From Conoideocrella luteorostrata (lineage: Eukaryota; Ascomycota; Sordariomycetes; Hypocreales; Clavicipitaceae): 64,000 nucleotides of DNA. Below are positions 10,252 through 22,009 of the stretch, piece after piece. Location of the stretch: assembly GCA_032433595.1 (NCBI GenBank), contig JASWJB010000140.1, positions 1 through 64,000 of the forward strand, in the 5' to 3' direction. Below the pieces are notes generated by a model that did no database searches, was not told where the DNA came from, and saw only the letters and a program-made list of their open reading frames with translations. A program made the translations under genes and the position numbers. Positions within the stretch are counted from its first letter, which is position 1, and every line of letters begins with the position of its first letter.

Positions 10252-13200
10252 CCTTTAAAGTGCGTTATGTGGATTTACATGGCCTCCTACTGTGTGGACG
10301 AAGCTCTTTATTGTATTAATAGTTATTTAATTAATATTTAAACGTTTGGTTTTTCGATCTACCATGAGTCAAAGCTCATGTAGTTCATCCAAATGTAGCT
10401 TTCTCTAAGTATTAATATTAAATTTATAAACGTACTTAGAAGAAATCCTTGTTGTACGTTGATGAAACCGGTACTTGAGTGCATATCACCCACATTGCAC
10501 AAACGGCTGCTAATTAACTATATGGATCAAGTCATCGCATGATTTTGGATGGCCTTTTCCAGCTCTAATATCCCCAAAAGGATCTGTTCATGTGTTATTG
10601 CAAATTATTATAATAATAGAAATCTCTTCGATCACTCTTCACTTTGTTTTCAGGCTTTAAGCCATTATCTGCTTCATTGTTGTCTCTCTATCTTCTTCTC
10701 AAAAGATTGTCTGTCGACAATGAGCTATAGAGATCTTATTAATATATAAATAGCTTCTACATGAATATTTCTTCATAAACTTGTCTAATTAATACCTCTG
10801 TTCTTCAGCCTGCATTACTTAGACTTATACGTCCTCGTGATAAACTAGTCATAGTGGCTATCAAATTATTTATTCCTAGATTTCCATGGTTTCAGACTGG
10901 AAATATATACTCAGTTTGATTGTGATCTTATTAGGTATCGCACCGCGCATTGTAATGAATATTAATGTCAATCCACATCAAAAACCCCGATGCCACCAAA
11001 TAAGACAGCACGCATCCTATTTTAGTAACCGTCTCCTGTAAAGAGTACTGTAGTTCCGATTATAGTCCGCCCAGGATCACTTCAAAGCTATACAAGCCAC
11101 TATTTCACACCTAATGTTTCGGGGCGATAAATCCATTTTTTTCCTTTCAAAAAAAATTCAGTTACTAACTTGCGTAGATATTAAAAATGTCAAGTTTCCC
11201 ACATACCATCCCTTTAGATAGACTACCTTACATTGCTTAATCGCCATGACGGCTTCACTCCAATCCATTTACGATTTAACCACGACAAACAACTTCAACT
11301 TAACTTGGCGCCACAGAAACGCCCCCTTCTTATTGTTCACTTTCTTCATTTCTACAATACTATGTTCTCTGTTCTGGATTTTGCACCCACAAAGCCGCCG
11401 GTATATTCGACATGGCATATGTGATCTCCTACTCTCGCTCTTGGACTATCAGGTACGCGATCAGAACGGCGACACCGCACGAAAAACTTAGTCCAATATC
11501 GTAATAGAGCACTAAATATCTATGCAACTATAGACTATTTAAATAATATCTCTCCAAGAACTACAGAACTGGACTCGCGAAGGCGAAAACGCTCTGTGCG
11601 AATCGGTATTCCATGATATTCTCACAGCATACTGACTCATCTTGGCACGGAAATCACAGTGCTAGTAATTTAAAAGCTTCCTGCCACGCAAAACCTAACG
11701 ATTCAACATAAAATGCCTGAGTTTGTGATTATACGACGAAGCCGATAGAATCACTAGCGACGACTTTCGAGAGAGTGGCATATCAGCCCAAGCAACAAGA
11801 CGAACCAATTCCATCCAAAGTTTATCTACCCTATTAGGTAGCTCTTATTATGGCATTAGTTGTCTTTTCGAAACATCAATTAGGAGCCTTTAAAATTATA
11901 TAAATATTTAAATATTATGTGATACTTGGTTCTTAGAATATGTCACTGAAGAACTACGGTCTAGTTTAATTCATCTGGAATCTTATTCTAGTATCGGAGT
12001 CAATGTTGAAAGAGTGACAAATACAGCAAGTCAACTAACGCATGGCAACAACGCAGTATAAATTGCCCACATCAAAAGCAAACACCGAAAACTTGTGTCT
12101 TGCGGTCATAACCTCAGTGTCAGCGCTAGCGTTCACCTTCCCACCGCTAAATCATTCATCACTCTGACATAGGGTTAAAAGCCAAGATGTCAGAACGGCT
12201 ATTCAAAGTGCCGCAAGAAACTACCATACGTGCTATGCACCGTGCCTGGTGGGGCTACAAGCACGACTACAATAAAAAAAATTTTGAATACAGGCGATGA
12301 AGGCGCGAAGGCGCTAGTCGGCCATGCTGTGGAGATAATTGGCTGGTAGGCAAGTAGGTGATGCCAGGGCGGATAAGACATTTCAGGCGTCGCAGTTCAA
12401 AGTGAAGAACTGCGAAATATATCTAGTTAATTGCTACTGTATACTCTCCTTACTTAATCAGCTCTTCCGTAACATGCGAATTGAAACAAGATTTATGATT
12501 GCGCTTGCAGCGGACGTGATCAATGGCAATCGCGTGATAAACTGATGAACATTGGAGCAGAGGCTTTTCTGTGCTAACTAATTCGCGCAAGTTCAGGGTT
12601 CATTGCACAAGCAAGACATTAACCAAGTGAACCTTGAACCTGGATCTCTTATATAAGGAGAGCCACATATGCCAAAGGTGGGGAACCTTTCTGCCCTGTA
12701 GCCAACTAAAGCAGGCACCGAGAAATGCACCGAGAAATGCACCGAGAAAAGCAGCCAGCCACCTATACCATATAGGAAGTCACCGAGCCCGCCCACTATC
12801 TACGAAACTAAAATCGAATAATTTGTCTGTAGGTGTGTGGAGTTGCTTCTGCTAATCCAGTTCAGACCAGAAATCGACAGTGTATCTGCACTGAAACCGT
12901 TGATCAAGTCGCGCGAGAGATCTAGCCTAAGCAGGATTAACTAGCTATGCAATGTGCGTAATGTGTTGGTCAACCAACACGTATTCCCCTGCGCCACTTT
13001 TTCCCTTTTTTTTAGAAAAAGCTTTGAGTCGCCGGGGCATTTTAATGTTTCATGTGAAAAAGGAAAAGAGTATCGCCATTTTAGTGCTGGACATCGGCGC
13101 GTTTGACACTTATGGTTGATGGTGATACGCACTGCCTAAAACAAAAGAGTTTGACACGCCAGCTCTGCTGTGCTTGTTGAAACGCATGCCACCACTGATT

Positions 13201-14021
13201 TATCCCTCTATTCATCTTCAATGTACCTCCATGTACCTCGTCGCTGTATTGAACCACACATCAGGGGAGGGCTTAAAGCTATAGCCCCATCAATATCGAT
13301 CGGGGTACATACAGGGGACTCTACGGGTAAGGTATAACTAACATAGAGGGTAACGCGAAGCGTAAGCGAGTGCCGTGAAGTCCTCGCTTAAAGTGTATTT
13401 AACTCTCTTGCAACTTTGAGGCGAAAAATACCGGATCACCGGTCTGAACGGGGAGCGATCCTGAGACCGTTGTATGACCCCAGTCCATGCAACGGCTGCA
13501 GGAATGGGCCGATTGCACAGCCACGCAGCACCAAGGCACTATACGCTCACGGTCGCAAGTCCACGCTAGGTATTTACTAGTAGAGTGGCCACAACTTTTT
13601 AACTGATCACCTCTAACAATCACTAAAAGACAGGACCTAGCGTGGTCTTTAGTCTCCGCGCAGTCTTCACAGTCGTAAGTCGTAATGAGTAAGGATTAAT
13701 GTACTAACTTTCGTCGTAATAAACAGCCATCCCTTCCTGCCTAGTTTTCTGTACGATTATGCGCCTGAATCTCTCAAAAACATTCGACACCGGCAATTTG
13801 GTAATAACCTCCGGTCCATCTCTAGATCTTCTAGTTGCTTAGACTGAAACGTCCGGTTGTAGTTGTCAACTAAAAACTGTTTTATCTCATAGATCGGTCC
13901 AAGGCTTCACATTCGACTTGGCCGTGCTCCACGACCTACATTCGATGCCCCTAGCAAATATCGATGAAGCGCTTTGGCCTGCAAACGTAATGAGAGCAAC
14001 AACCTCACGTCAACTCTTATT
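10252..14021. other. gene desert
   Basis: About 3.8 kb with no supported gene. It is AT-rich on the left, and many short frames occur on both strands without recognisable domains. A frame at 11246-11491 encodes a possible single hydrophobic helix but has no other support. A 12-bp tandem repeat lies at 12716-12751. Confidence 0.5.
12716..12751. repeat. 12-bp tandem repeat, three units
   Basis: CACCGAGAAATG occurs twice exactly and a third time with one change (CACCGAGAAAAG), head to tail. No gene overlaps it. Confidence 0.85.
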
Positions 14022-14258
14022 TTAAAATTCAGAATGCAGCTTTGTTGACATCCGACAGTGGCTTGCCGCACACGTGAGCGTTATGGTCTTGGTGCGGGTA
14101 ATAGTGTGTGTCACAGTGCAGGGTAAGTCGGTTGTTTCAATACTGCAGGTCGACGCAAACAATTCTGTAGTGGAAAGTGGACAAGTATTTCGCGCCTGCA
14201 CCGTTAGACCCGCGGCAAAGAAGAGGCGCAATAGTAAAACAAAGGTTTCAGGATACAT
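14022..14258 (-). CDS. small secreted cysteine-containing peptide, candidate effector
   Basis: 78 aa from ATG 14258. The N-terminal 22 residues look like a signal peptide (FVLLLRLFFAAGLTVQA). The mature part has five Cys and a Thr-rich stretch (TVTHTITRTKTITLT) typical of fungal secreted or wall-associated proteins. Size, signal peptide and Cys content match small secreted proteins, but no homologue is recognised. The odd number of Cys and the short length leave open that it is a fragment of a larger wall protein. Confidence 0.4.
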   Translation of the reverse strand: MYPETFVLLLRLFFAAGLTVQARNTCPLSTTELFASTCSIETTDLPCTVTHTITRTKTITLTCAASHCRMSTKLHSEF

Positions 14259-14509
14259 TTTTTCGGTTTATTCAAATAAAAGCATTCAAATAATGATGTT
14301 GGATCATGTTTCTGACGAGATTTTTTGACCTAGAGGCTTGACGTTAGTCGGTTATTTAACAGCGTGCCGCATTCTAACTAACTCTATGCTCTCGCTCTTA
14401 TACTGCACTGTCTCTACAACCCCGCAAGCTTCCTTCGTAGGGCGAAAGAAGCTGCTCGTCGCAAAGACTGAGACTTGGCAAGAAATGGATGCTACTTAGC
14501 AAGTAAGAA

Positions 14510-15314
14510 TCAGCTGACGTAAAATGCATGCGGGCAGCTCACTGTAATCGCGGGCAAGTAACCCGATTGAAGCAAATCCATAAAAGATAACGCATGCTGC
14601 GTCCACTTTCGGCGGGTCCCACCCAGATTCTCCATAGTTCGGTGCAAGAACAGGGCGATATATGGCACACCTTCCACTCTAGTATGCTGGTCTTGTATGG
14701 GCTCGTATTCCCAGTCGAGCACTACCTCATATCAGCAATTCGTCCATGAAAAGAAGCGTTGTACAGCTACTAACCTATTTTAACGTCACCATCAGAGTTG
14801 ACACGTACAGACTCGATGCTAAAACCAATTGCCAGGATAAGAAGTCTCTGTATGCCTTTCAGAACCTGTTGCGGCATTACTTGTAAGCAGCGATATTTAG
14901 GGACGCTTAGTGTAGTAGATAAGTGTTGATTACCTGCGTGAAGGCATCAGCGATCTCGCTCTCGCTTAAAGGTGTAATCTCAAGAATGTCCAAATCTATG
15001 TACTCGTAGACGGCATAGAATATATCTTTCTTATGGTACAGGGCAATTATTCTTGCAATGTTTGGTGATGCGATGTGTGCGAGGCATTTCAAGTCCAACA
15101 AGCCTATAGTTCTCACTTCTTGAATGATCGCCAGCTTGCGAAAAAGATGCTTACGGCGAATCCCTGCCCAAGCAGTGGTTTTTGAATCGAGGTACGCGTT
15201 TCCAGGAACTGGTTGGTAGTCTTCGCTGGGATGGCGATCACACACAATAACCACAGGGTAGCCTCTTGTGGTCTCGATTTGAAGCTGTTCATAAGCTGGC
15301 TTGCGGCGAAGCAT
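14510..15314 (-). CDS. atypical protein kinase-like protein (pseudokinase)
   Basis: Three exons: 15314-14934, 14865-14775 and 14721-14510, total 227 aa. Both introns have GT..AG ends and preserve phase exactly. Exon 1 contains an N-lobe-like segment including the hinge (IARIIALYHKKDIFYAVYEY). Exon 2 continues the alpha-E region (VLKGIQRLL). The residues expected to be HRDLKxxN instead read roughly FSIESVRVNSDGD, and the DFG site is absent (IVLDWEYE). The C-lobe is short. No glycine loop is evident. It therefore should not phosphorylate and is likely a binding or regulatory pseudokinase, or a decaying gene kept open. Such degenerate STE-like kinases are known in fungal accessory genomes (from memory). 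A further 3' exon after 14530 is possible. Confidence 0.6.
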
Positions 15315-15703
15315 TTTTTATAAATTTTGATAGAGGGAAGCTATATTAACATATTGAACAAGTACTGCGAAAGAAATCGAAATAGAGAACATGATGCTAT
15401 AATATTCATTAACATTAAAATATCCGAATGAAATGGTTGTTGGAAATCTCGTCTCATTTTGGCCGCGTCTAGGGCTGTCAAATATGATCACAAACGATCT
15501 AGCTCTATTGGTTACCAGATCCCAAGTTCATTGGCTGATCAGAAAAGCCATTTCCGTCTCCCTGAAAAGACCCATTACCGCTCCCCGATTGTGGTAAAGT
15601 CCCGGTCCCTGGAGGGTAGAGGCTTCCACCTGACTGAATTTGTTCTGAATCCTCTCTAAAATATTCTTAATAATACTACGGTATTTCAGCGGGGGGTGGT
15701 AAC

Positions 15704-16293
15704 TTACTTTCTAATTATCATTTGTATCCTGATTTATGGTTAGTTCGGGAGCTTGAGAGTGATACAATTAAGGGAACATACCATTGAGAAGTTGAATTCA
15801 TCAACCCCGCCATGGAGTCCACCATTGCCTGGTTTGATCTTTGACCTTCCAAATATGCCGCGTAAGTATCGCTGCGGCTGTAAATGATGGCTTTGTTTGT
15901 GGACGGTAGACTAGATATCCCTGAATCTATGTCTATCACTTGCTGTTCGGGCTGCTGGGCGCTTCCCGCTTGGTCCTGTTGCGGCAATTGCTGGGATATG
16001 GCGGCTGAGTTGGGGAGACCATGTTGACCAACATGGTCCAGAGAAAATCCTGGACCGTTACTGACTTGATTTAAGTTATGTGGTACATGGAAATTGCCTT
16101 GGTTTTGGACTTGTTGGGAGCTGCCTTGCTGAGAGCCGCGTCCTTGTGCCATGTGTTGCTGTTGCTGCCGGTAATTGGACGCCAATGGTGGTGCGGCGGA
16201 ATTATTGGTAGGCCCGTATGAGGTAGACATTTGTTGGCCAGACTGGCTGTCGAACTGACTGCGACCGAAATGGCTATTACCCTGGCCAGACAT
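15704..16293 (-). CDS. Gln-rich low-complexity protein
   Basis: Starts at ATG 16293 (MSGQGNSHFGRSQ). The frame is open upstream but lacks family-like sequence there. An intron at 15781-15729 has a canonical GTATGT donor, an ACTAAC branch point and a CAG acceptor; removing it gives a short new C-terminus ending at 15704. Without splicing the frame ends at 15718. The body is rich in Gln, Ser, Gly and Asn, with poly-Gln runs, and probably disordered. The C-terminal 60 residues are more ordered (SDTYAAYLEGQRSNQAMVDS). It is divergently transcribed from the coiled-coil gene at 16653, with about 360 bp between starts, so the two may share a promoter. Function unknown. Confidence 0.6.
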
Positions 16294-16652
16294 GATGAGG
16301 TTGAGACGAGAAGATGGTTTACACGACCGGCCGCAAATGAGGTGTACTGAAGGGGGATTTATACTTGGAGCAGCTTCTGTCGCAATTCGAAGGCAGAAGT
16401 AGGTCGTCCCGTTCATGGACTCTTGCAGCTCATCGGTTCTTGCCGTTGGCCGGAGAGTTTTTCCTCTGTTGGTTCTGTGTTGTTTTGCTATGGCCTGACT
16501 TTCTTCATTTACCGGTACTTTGGAACTGGGCGGGATGTAACCGTAAAAACTGGCAATGAAAAGCAAGGAACACAGTCAGGGATAAATAGTGAGTTGTGCA
16601 ACGAGAAAAACCTACATTTGAACAGTAATCATGCATTTACCAGGTCTTTCTG

Positions 16653-17072
16653 ATGGATAACTCTTCGGATCAGCCTCACCCGAGCTCGCAAATCTTTCAA
16701 GTTTGCGCCACAGCAATAGTACAGAGCCAGGCACAAAACCACCAGTTGCGGACATACGCAGAATCTCAGAAGCGTGAGGCGGAGTCGAGCAAACTGGAGG
16801 CCGACTGCCTCCGCACAGAGATTCAGCAGCTGCGAAATGTTGTACTCTACGTCGAGAGAGAAAGAGACCAGGAAATCTCTAAAAGCACAATCTTACAGCA
16901 ACTCATCGAAACTCAGCGCCGCATCATCCGAGATTACGAGCAAGATCGTCATGGCCAAATGTCTGCCCACGTCACAGGGCCTGTCAGTTATGGATCCGGC
17001 TTTCATCAAGCATTCACCCATGTCCCTGTCTCGCAAGAGAATCCTGTGGAGCCTGCAGAGACGATAGCTTGA
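16653..17072 (+). CDS. small coiled-coil protein, paralogue of the 3.3-kb gene
   Basis: 139 aa from ATG 16653, single exon. It matches the protein of 3271-3714 over its length: the N-terminal SQIFQ.CATAI.QSQ motif, the coil (EIQQLRNV, ERERDQE, ILQQL.ETQRRIIRDY) and the tail (YGS..HQAF.HVP). Differences are mostly conservative, so both copies look functional. It lies divergent from the Gln-rich gene; the 3.3-kb copy has no such neighbour. Function unknown; a self-associating or adaptor role is inference. Confidence 0.75.
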   Translation: MDNSSDQPHPSSQIFQVCATAIVQSQAQNHQLRTYAESQKREAESSKLEADCLRTEIQQLRNVVLYVERERDQEISKSTILQQLIETQRRIIRDYEQDRHGQMSAHVTGPVSYGSGFHQAFTHVPVSQENPVEPAETIA

Positions 17073-17466
17073 TCAAATGGAGTAAATTTCTTGGCAGTGA
17101 CTTCGTCCCCACGTCTCCATACCTTCAGATTTCAACTGAACGCTATGGAAGGGAGGCTGGGACAGCCTTTGCGCCAGTTTTAGCTATTCTACAGTCGGTC
17201 AGTGGGCGCTCGTGTGCGATGTCGACGACGGCCATTTTCAACTTTCTCTATGAGACTAGCCACTATTGAATACCTGACACAAATTTGCCTCAATATTCGG
17301 ATTTTTTTTTGAAGTCATGTATCCGTTTCTGCCTCCTGGCAGACTAGTCTTAGATGTTTGAGTTGCCATCTGAGCCGTTTCAGCTTTAGTTCAAGATTTT
17401 TGGCAGGGGGGTTATTTAATAGATCATTCCTCTGAGATCAACATTACATTTAAGATAGCTCAAAAT

Positions 17467-17979
17467 ATGCTTAAAAAGCTTCGTTGGTCCAAGTACAGTC
17501 GTCAATCGGTCACCTGTGACAGTGAGCATAATATTGAACGTCGGCGAGTCCTTGCTGGCTCGCTGGGTATCGGCAGCCCACCGTCTCCGACAGAAGACGA
17601 TGTTACAGTCCAAAAACTGGGTGGCAGTACCGCAGCAACTAATAGGAGCCGGCAGGTGCTCCAAGCAGTAAAGCCTTCGAAATTCGACTCGTTGAGAATG
17701 GAACAGTTGACGCCGAATCAGTTACGGCAGCTTATAGAAGACTTGACGCAGCAGAATGGCAGTTTAAGACGAGAAATCGACTACCTGCAGCGCCGGCTTG
17801 CTGTACTCGAATCGCTGTTGCCAGAAATACACGATTTGGGCAGGAGATTGAGGATCGTCGGTAAGGATGCCGAGGAGCCCCATGGGCAGATGACAATGTT
17901 TCTTCTTAATGACACGGACGGTAAATACCATGACCGTAATGGCGATGCGGCTGAGCAATGTCTTTCTGGTGGAGTATGA
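17467..17979 (+). CDS. hypothetical protein with central coiled coil
   Basis: 170 aa from ATG 17469 or 17467, depending on exact base numbering. The first 70 residues are basic and Ser-rich. Residues about 75-130 form a coiled coil (LRQLIEDLTQQNGSLRREID followed by LQRRLAVLESLLPEI). The C-terminus has a HGQM motif; the paralogue at 16653 also has GQM after its coil, but wider homology is not evident. It is on the same strand as the 16653 gene with a 395-bp gap. Function unknown. Confidence 0.55.
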   Translation: MLKKLRWSKYSRQSVTCDSEHNIERRRVLAGSLGIGSPPSPTEDDVTVQKLGGSTAATNRSRQVLQAVKPSKFDSLRMEQLTPNQLRQLIEDLTQQNGSLRREIDYLQRRLAVLESLLPEIHDLGRRLRIVGKDAEEPHGQMTMFLLNDTDGKYHDRNGDAAEQCLSGGV

Positions 17980-19749
17980 TGGGTCCGGCTCGGTGGATGG
18001 TAGAAGGTTCTCCTAGCATAGAGGGTCCGGCTTAGCGAATATCGTCCACCTCGAGGTGAACCGATCGGCCGAGGCTCGATAATCTGGAAGAATGGCTTGA
18101 ATTTGGGTTAAATGCTTATAGGCTGTGTTACATTCAATCAAGGGACTTGTATTTATTACTATATATTTTACACACCCAAATGCAACCACAATAGCCTGCG
18201 AGCTTGCCAACACATGCATAGATAGCAACATGATGTGGGACTTATCATAGACTTCGAGTAAGACCTAGCCATCGTATGCTTAGTTTTGTATTACTCTAGC
18301 GTTTGCGCGTTTGAATTCCGTTTTGTTTTGCCGCTTTGCCTGCCTGCGAAGTATGTTATGCTTGTGGGCGACTACTCTCACACTAAAAAAGGTTGTTGAC
18401 CCACACGGAAAATGAGGACTCAGAAACCTTGGACATCTCGGAACGCCTCCGAGGTATGGCCTGCCCAGCTTGTCCTTGCTCCCAACTTTCTTTTAGAAAT
18501 AGCATTGTGCTCGTGTATCAGCAAGGTATACAAAGGATTGCAGTCAACTTTGGAGATGTAGTGCTCACTGCATCCGACTTGTCTATTTAATTGGATGAGA
18601 TATTTCGTCGCTATGGACTATGATTCAAAAGTTGGAACGAGTGACTTTAGTTCAACGCGACTTTGTTAGGCGGAATGCATCGAAAAATTCAAGTGAAATG
18701 TGCAAAAGATTGATTTAAATGGCCAGAACACAAGAGCCCCTGTCCCTGCTCAGACCAGGAACCCCTTGCGTTTGTTGAAATTTTCATGAATCGCGGACGC
18801 ACGTTGACCTTCAAAATATGCCGCCTCCAAATTGGCAGCTTTTTTGAACAAAGCCTAACAACTTTTACTATTAAAACCAAGTCAACAAGCTACCCATGGC
18901 AATTCAGGGTCAAATCGGGAGGATGCTCTCTGATTCGTCCTTTTGCATCGGAATCGCATTTCGCATCTCTACACGCCATGTCCACTGACAGGGTTAACGC
19001 CGATGAAAGGTTGTGTGTATATCTGTATGATCCACTTTATCTCAGGCTCCCACATTGCAGAGGACCAGTCTCACAATGAAGCCCATACGTCGGTATAGTT
19101 GAGAACTAAAGTATTTTGTGGACCACCCTGAATTAATGTAGGGGAGTATTAACGTCCTACGCATAAATGTCCTTCGCAGCACAATCGTTCATCGTATGAT
19201 ATGTGGACACTCTGTGCTTCTCTGCTTTACATAATACATTATAACTGCAAGGGGATATCGAAAGCCGGAATTGGGACCATGGGACTGCTTAACCCCCGGT
19301 GTGGGGCTTATGGGTTTCCATTCTATATTATCTTTGTTTTGCGGTCTTAATTGCTCCACAACGGGGTTGGTTTGAGCTTGAAGCCGAAATCGGCTTTGCA
19401 GCCAAAATTGACTCTCTCGGAAGGGAGCGGCTCTCAAAGGCGAGAACAAATCCTTGTGATTAAGCTGACACCTTTAATTCGAACCGGGGGGGTATCGTGT
19501 GGAATTCTACGTGATACTCACGGTTGCACGTAATGTTAATCTTCGCAAGTATTCAGAAGCCGGAAAGCGCTCCAAGCGCAGCCATCACCTCGACGCCAAC
19601 GTAACAGTTGAGAACTTTGAGAAAGCCAAAAGTTGCCCTTAAAGTGGGCCATTAAATGCATCTCCTCTCAGAGTATTAGCCGTTAATCGCTGATAAAGGC
19701 ACGCTCGACGAAGGTGAAGTGGAATTTGCATCTCTGTACCTCGATCAAA
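17980..19749. other. gene-free stretch
   Basis: About 1.8 kb with short frames on both strands and no recognisable protein or RNA gene. A minus-strand frame at 19189-19449 gives an 86-codon translation without features. Confidence 0.45.
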
Positions 19750-20649
19750 ATGGCCCGCAAACGACGGAGTCAGCACAGCAAGAAACAGAAAGAAACAGCG
19801 CGGAAAAGAGGACCTAGCTACTTGCGGAAAGGGTTTCAGCTAGGCCAGAAGGCAAACATAATAGCTGGAGGATTTTATGAAGAGCCAACTCATCGTCGTT
19901 GGTGTATCAGCTGCCACATCCCAGAAGGTCGTGAACTTCCGGATCTACAAGCTATTGTAAGTCACACATTGATCGTTCCATATCCACTCATTCCTTGTGC
20001 CGAGGTCTTACATATACTACAGTTTCGTGACCATGTTGACGTGCAACAAGTACCGTATGACCTAAGGTCAGGAAAGAAGGGTACTACTATCGTTATTTCC
20101 AGTGCGTCTAATGAGCGCGTCAAGAAGAACATTGTCGATACTTTGTCCAATTTGAGCCTTACTGGAGGGATCATATCAGCAAGATCTACCCCTTCTCTAA
20201 GTGATGATGGAATGGGAGAGGAAACACAACAGTCCGCTGACGGTGAAGTGAGTACATGTTCGGACTGGGAGTTTATGCAGGATAGAAGAGATCCTTCACC
20301 TGGTAATGAGTACAACTACTCCCAAGCACCTGAAAACCATAGTCATCAAAGCCCCAAAGTCTCTATCCAGGTAGCCCAATCAATGGATGGCTGCGAAGTA
20401 GAAGGCTCAACTGCTCAGGAGGATGATTTTATGAACTGGAATGATTCAATAGTGCAAAGCCCTCCTCAGGGCAAAGTTCATTTGCCCTCTAATAAAGATG
20501 TGCCAGAAAATCGCAATACAACGGGCTCACCACAAACTCAGAACTCATTTATGAAAGCAGACGACCAACATCAAGGTCTTCAAACTTTAGCGGCGGCTGC
20601 CGCAACCAAGCACTATATGGCGAGGCTACTATTGCATATTTGGGACTGA
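19750..20649 (+). CDS. possible MADS-box-like protein
   Basis: 299 aa from ATG 19750 (MARKRRSQHSKKQKE); the frame upstream starts only with GTG. Residues 1-70 resemble divergent fungal SRF/MADS-like N-termini: a basic leader, then ARKRGPSYLRKGFQLG (compare RKRTFFKKAHEL-type helices), then a beta-like segment with C-x2-C. The match is by eye and weak. The remainder is acidic and Ser/Gln/Asn-rich, probably disordered, as in transcription regulators. There is no metal-binding motif beyond the single CISC. If correct, it would be a DNA-binding regulator; otherwise an orphan basic nuclear protein. Confidence 0.55.
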   Translation: MARKRRSQHSKKQKETARKRGPSYLRKGFQLGQKANIIAGGFYEEPTHRRWCISCHIPEGRELPDLQAIVSHTLIVPYPLIPCAEVLHILQFRDHVDVQQVPYDLRSGKKGTTIVISSASNERVKKNIVDTLSNLSLTGGIISARSTPSLSDDGMGEETQQSADGEVSTCSDWEFMQDRRDPSPGNEYNYSQAPENHSHQSPKVSIQVAQSMDGCEVEGSTAQEDDFMNWNDSIVQSPPQGKVHLPSNKDVPENRNTTGSPQTQNSFMKADDQHQGLQTLAAAAATKHYMARLLLHIWD

Positions 20650-22009
20650 ATTATGTTTTAGATCCAGTACAATAGTAATATATTGAAGATGTCGCAATGC
20701 TATATTGGAGACTGAATGAAAAGCTCCGAAAGGTTTTGTCTGTCCGTTACTGTCTTCCCTCGGCTTTCATGCCAATGAATGTGACAATGGGAGGATGTGC
20801 ATATATCAATTATAGGATCGCAAAAATAGGACATCAAAGGGCGCGATATCTATAGAAGCCCCTAGTTCTTTCTAGTGCTTTAATACTACCATGCTGGCTT
20901 GAATATTCAATAGTTCGCGCGGCCAAGTTATTGTTGTTCCTCAACGGACACTTTTTCTGTTGATGTTCATGTTGGAACCCTTCCGCCAAGCATAACAAGG
21001 AGCACAGAGCGAGTCATGTGGTCACCTTTCGACCACGCTATTTATACGGCGATATCGAGCCTTCCACCTTGACTTGCTCTCTGTTTCTTAAGATAGACGA
21101 CGATGAATGCACTGTTTTGCCCTTTTGATGCAGATGATCTAGATCACTAGTATTGCACAACCCTGTGCAACCAACAGTTCATGTATTTTGACGCCCAGCG
21201 TAGTATGTGCGTAGTAGCAGTTATGAACTGCCTCTATTTTCTGTTATGGCAGTTGTTTGTATAGTGACAATTCAAATACTACATCAGCCTATGTCAAGTT
21301 CGCCAGCGGCAAAATGTCCGCAATAGTGTACCAAATAATCTATTACTGGACGCTAAAGATACGGAAAACTCGGCACTATAACATCGTAAAACAAGTTATG
21401 TATTGAAAAAGAAACGAGGATTTATTTAATGCCGACTCAAAACGATAATGTAACCACTTGGAAATATGTCTGTCTTTCTTTGTGCACGCTCTCCTCCCGA
21501 TCGACTGATTGACGATGCGGACCTGAACCAACTGGACGACCCGTTCGGAAGCTCTGATAGGCCAGAACCATAGTGAGGTGGAGATTGTGAGGGCGTCTCA
21601 TAACTATGGTGATGCTCCATTGCCATCAATGATGATTTCATGCGACTGAGCTTGCAAAAAGAACAAAAATCGTTGAACAAAATTTGCTTGGCCGGCAGAT
21701 GTGGAAAAATAGCTGACTCTAGCCGCAGAGACCGCTTGAAACAAAGTGAGCCTTCATTCGTCACCTGTTGCAATAACTGCATTCAGGAAAGAAGCAGAAT
21801 TTGGACGCCATGGATACTTCGTCTGCAATCAAATTGTGTCTGTGTATGAAAGAAGATCAGGTATCGAATAATCCAGATGTTTATACCAATTGCAAATCAT
21901 AAAGGATCATCCGTTTTTGTACATTCTATAGAAGTCTACTTTAGCCAGACTTAGATACAAATATAAGGTTGTATCCTAGTTTCTTATTCTTCTAGGGTAC
22001 CCTAGCACA
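20650..22009. other. intergenic with dispersed repeat
   Basis: Contains the 210-bp dispersed repeat at 20971-21180. A minus-strand frame at 21426-21782 (118 codons, Ser-rich, ATG at 21782) is possible but unsupported. The 5' region of the patatin gene follows. Confidence 0.45.
20971..21180 (+). repeat. 210-bp dispersed repeat, copy 1
   Basis: Aligns, with some changes, to the reverse complement of 42628-42834. Shared landmarks in order: GTTGGAA, CCGC(C/T)AAGCA, GTCA(T/C)GTGGTCACCTTTCG, CTATTTATACGG, CTTGACTTG, TGATCTAGATCAC and TTGCAC..CCTGTGCAACC. It contains a GTGGTC-7-GACCAC inverted repeat and a TATTTATA box-like word. A third, shorter copy lies at about 50300-50380. Confidence 0.75.
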
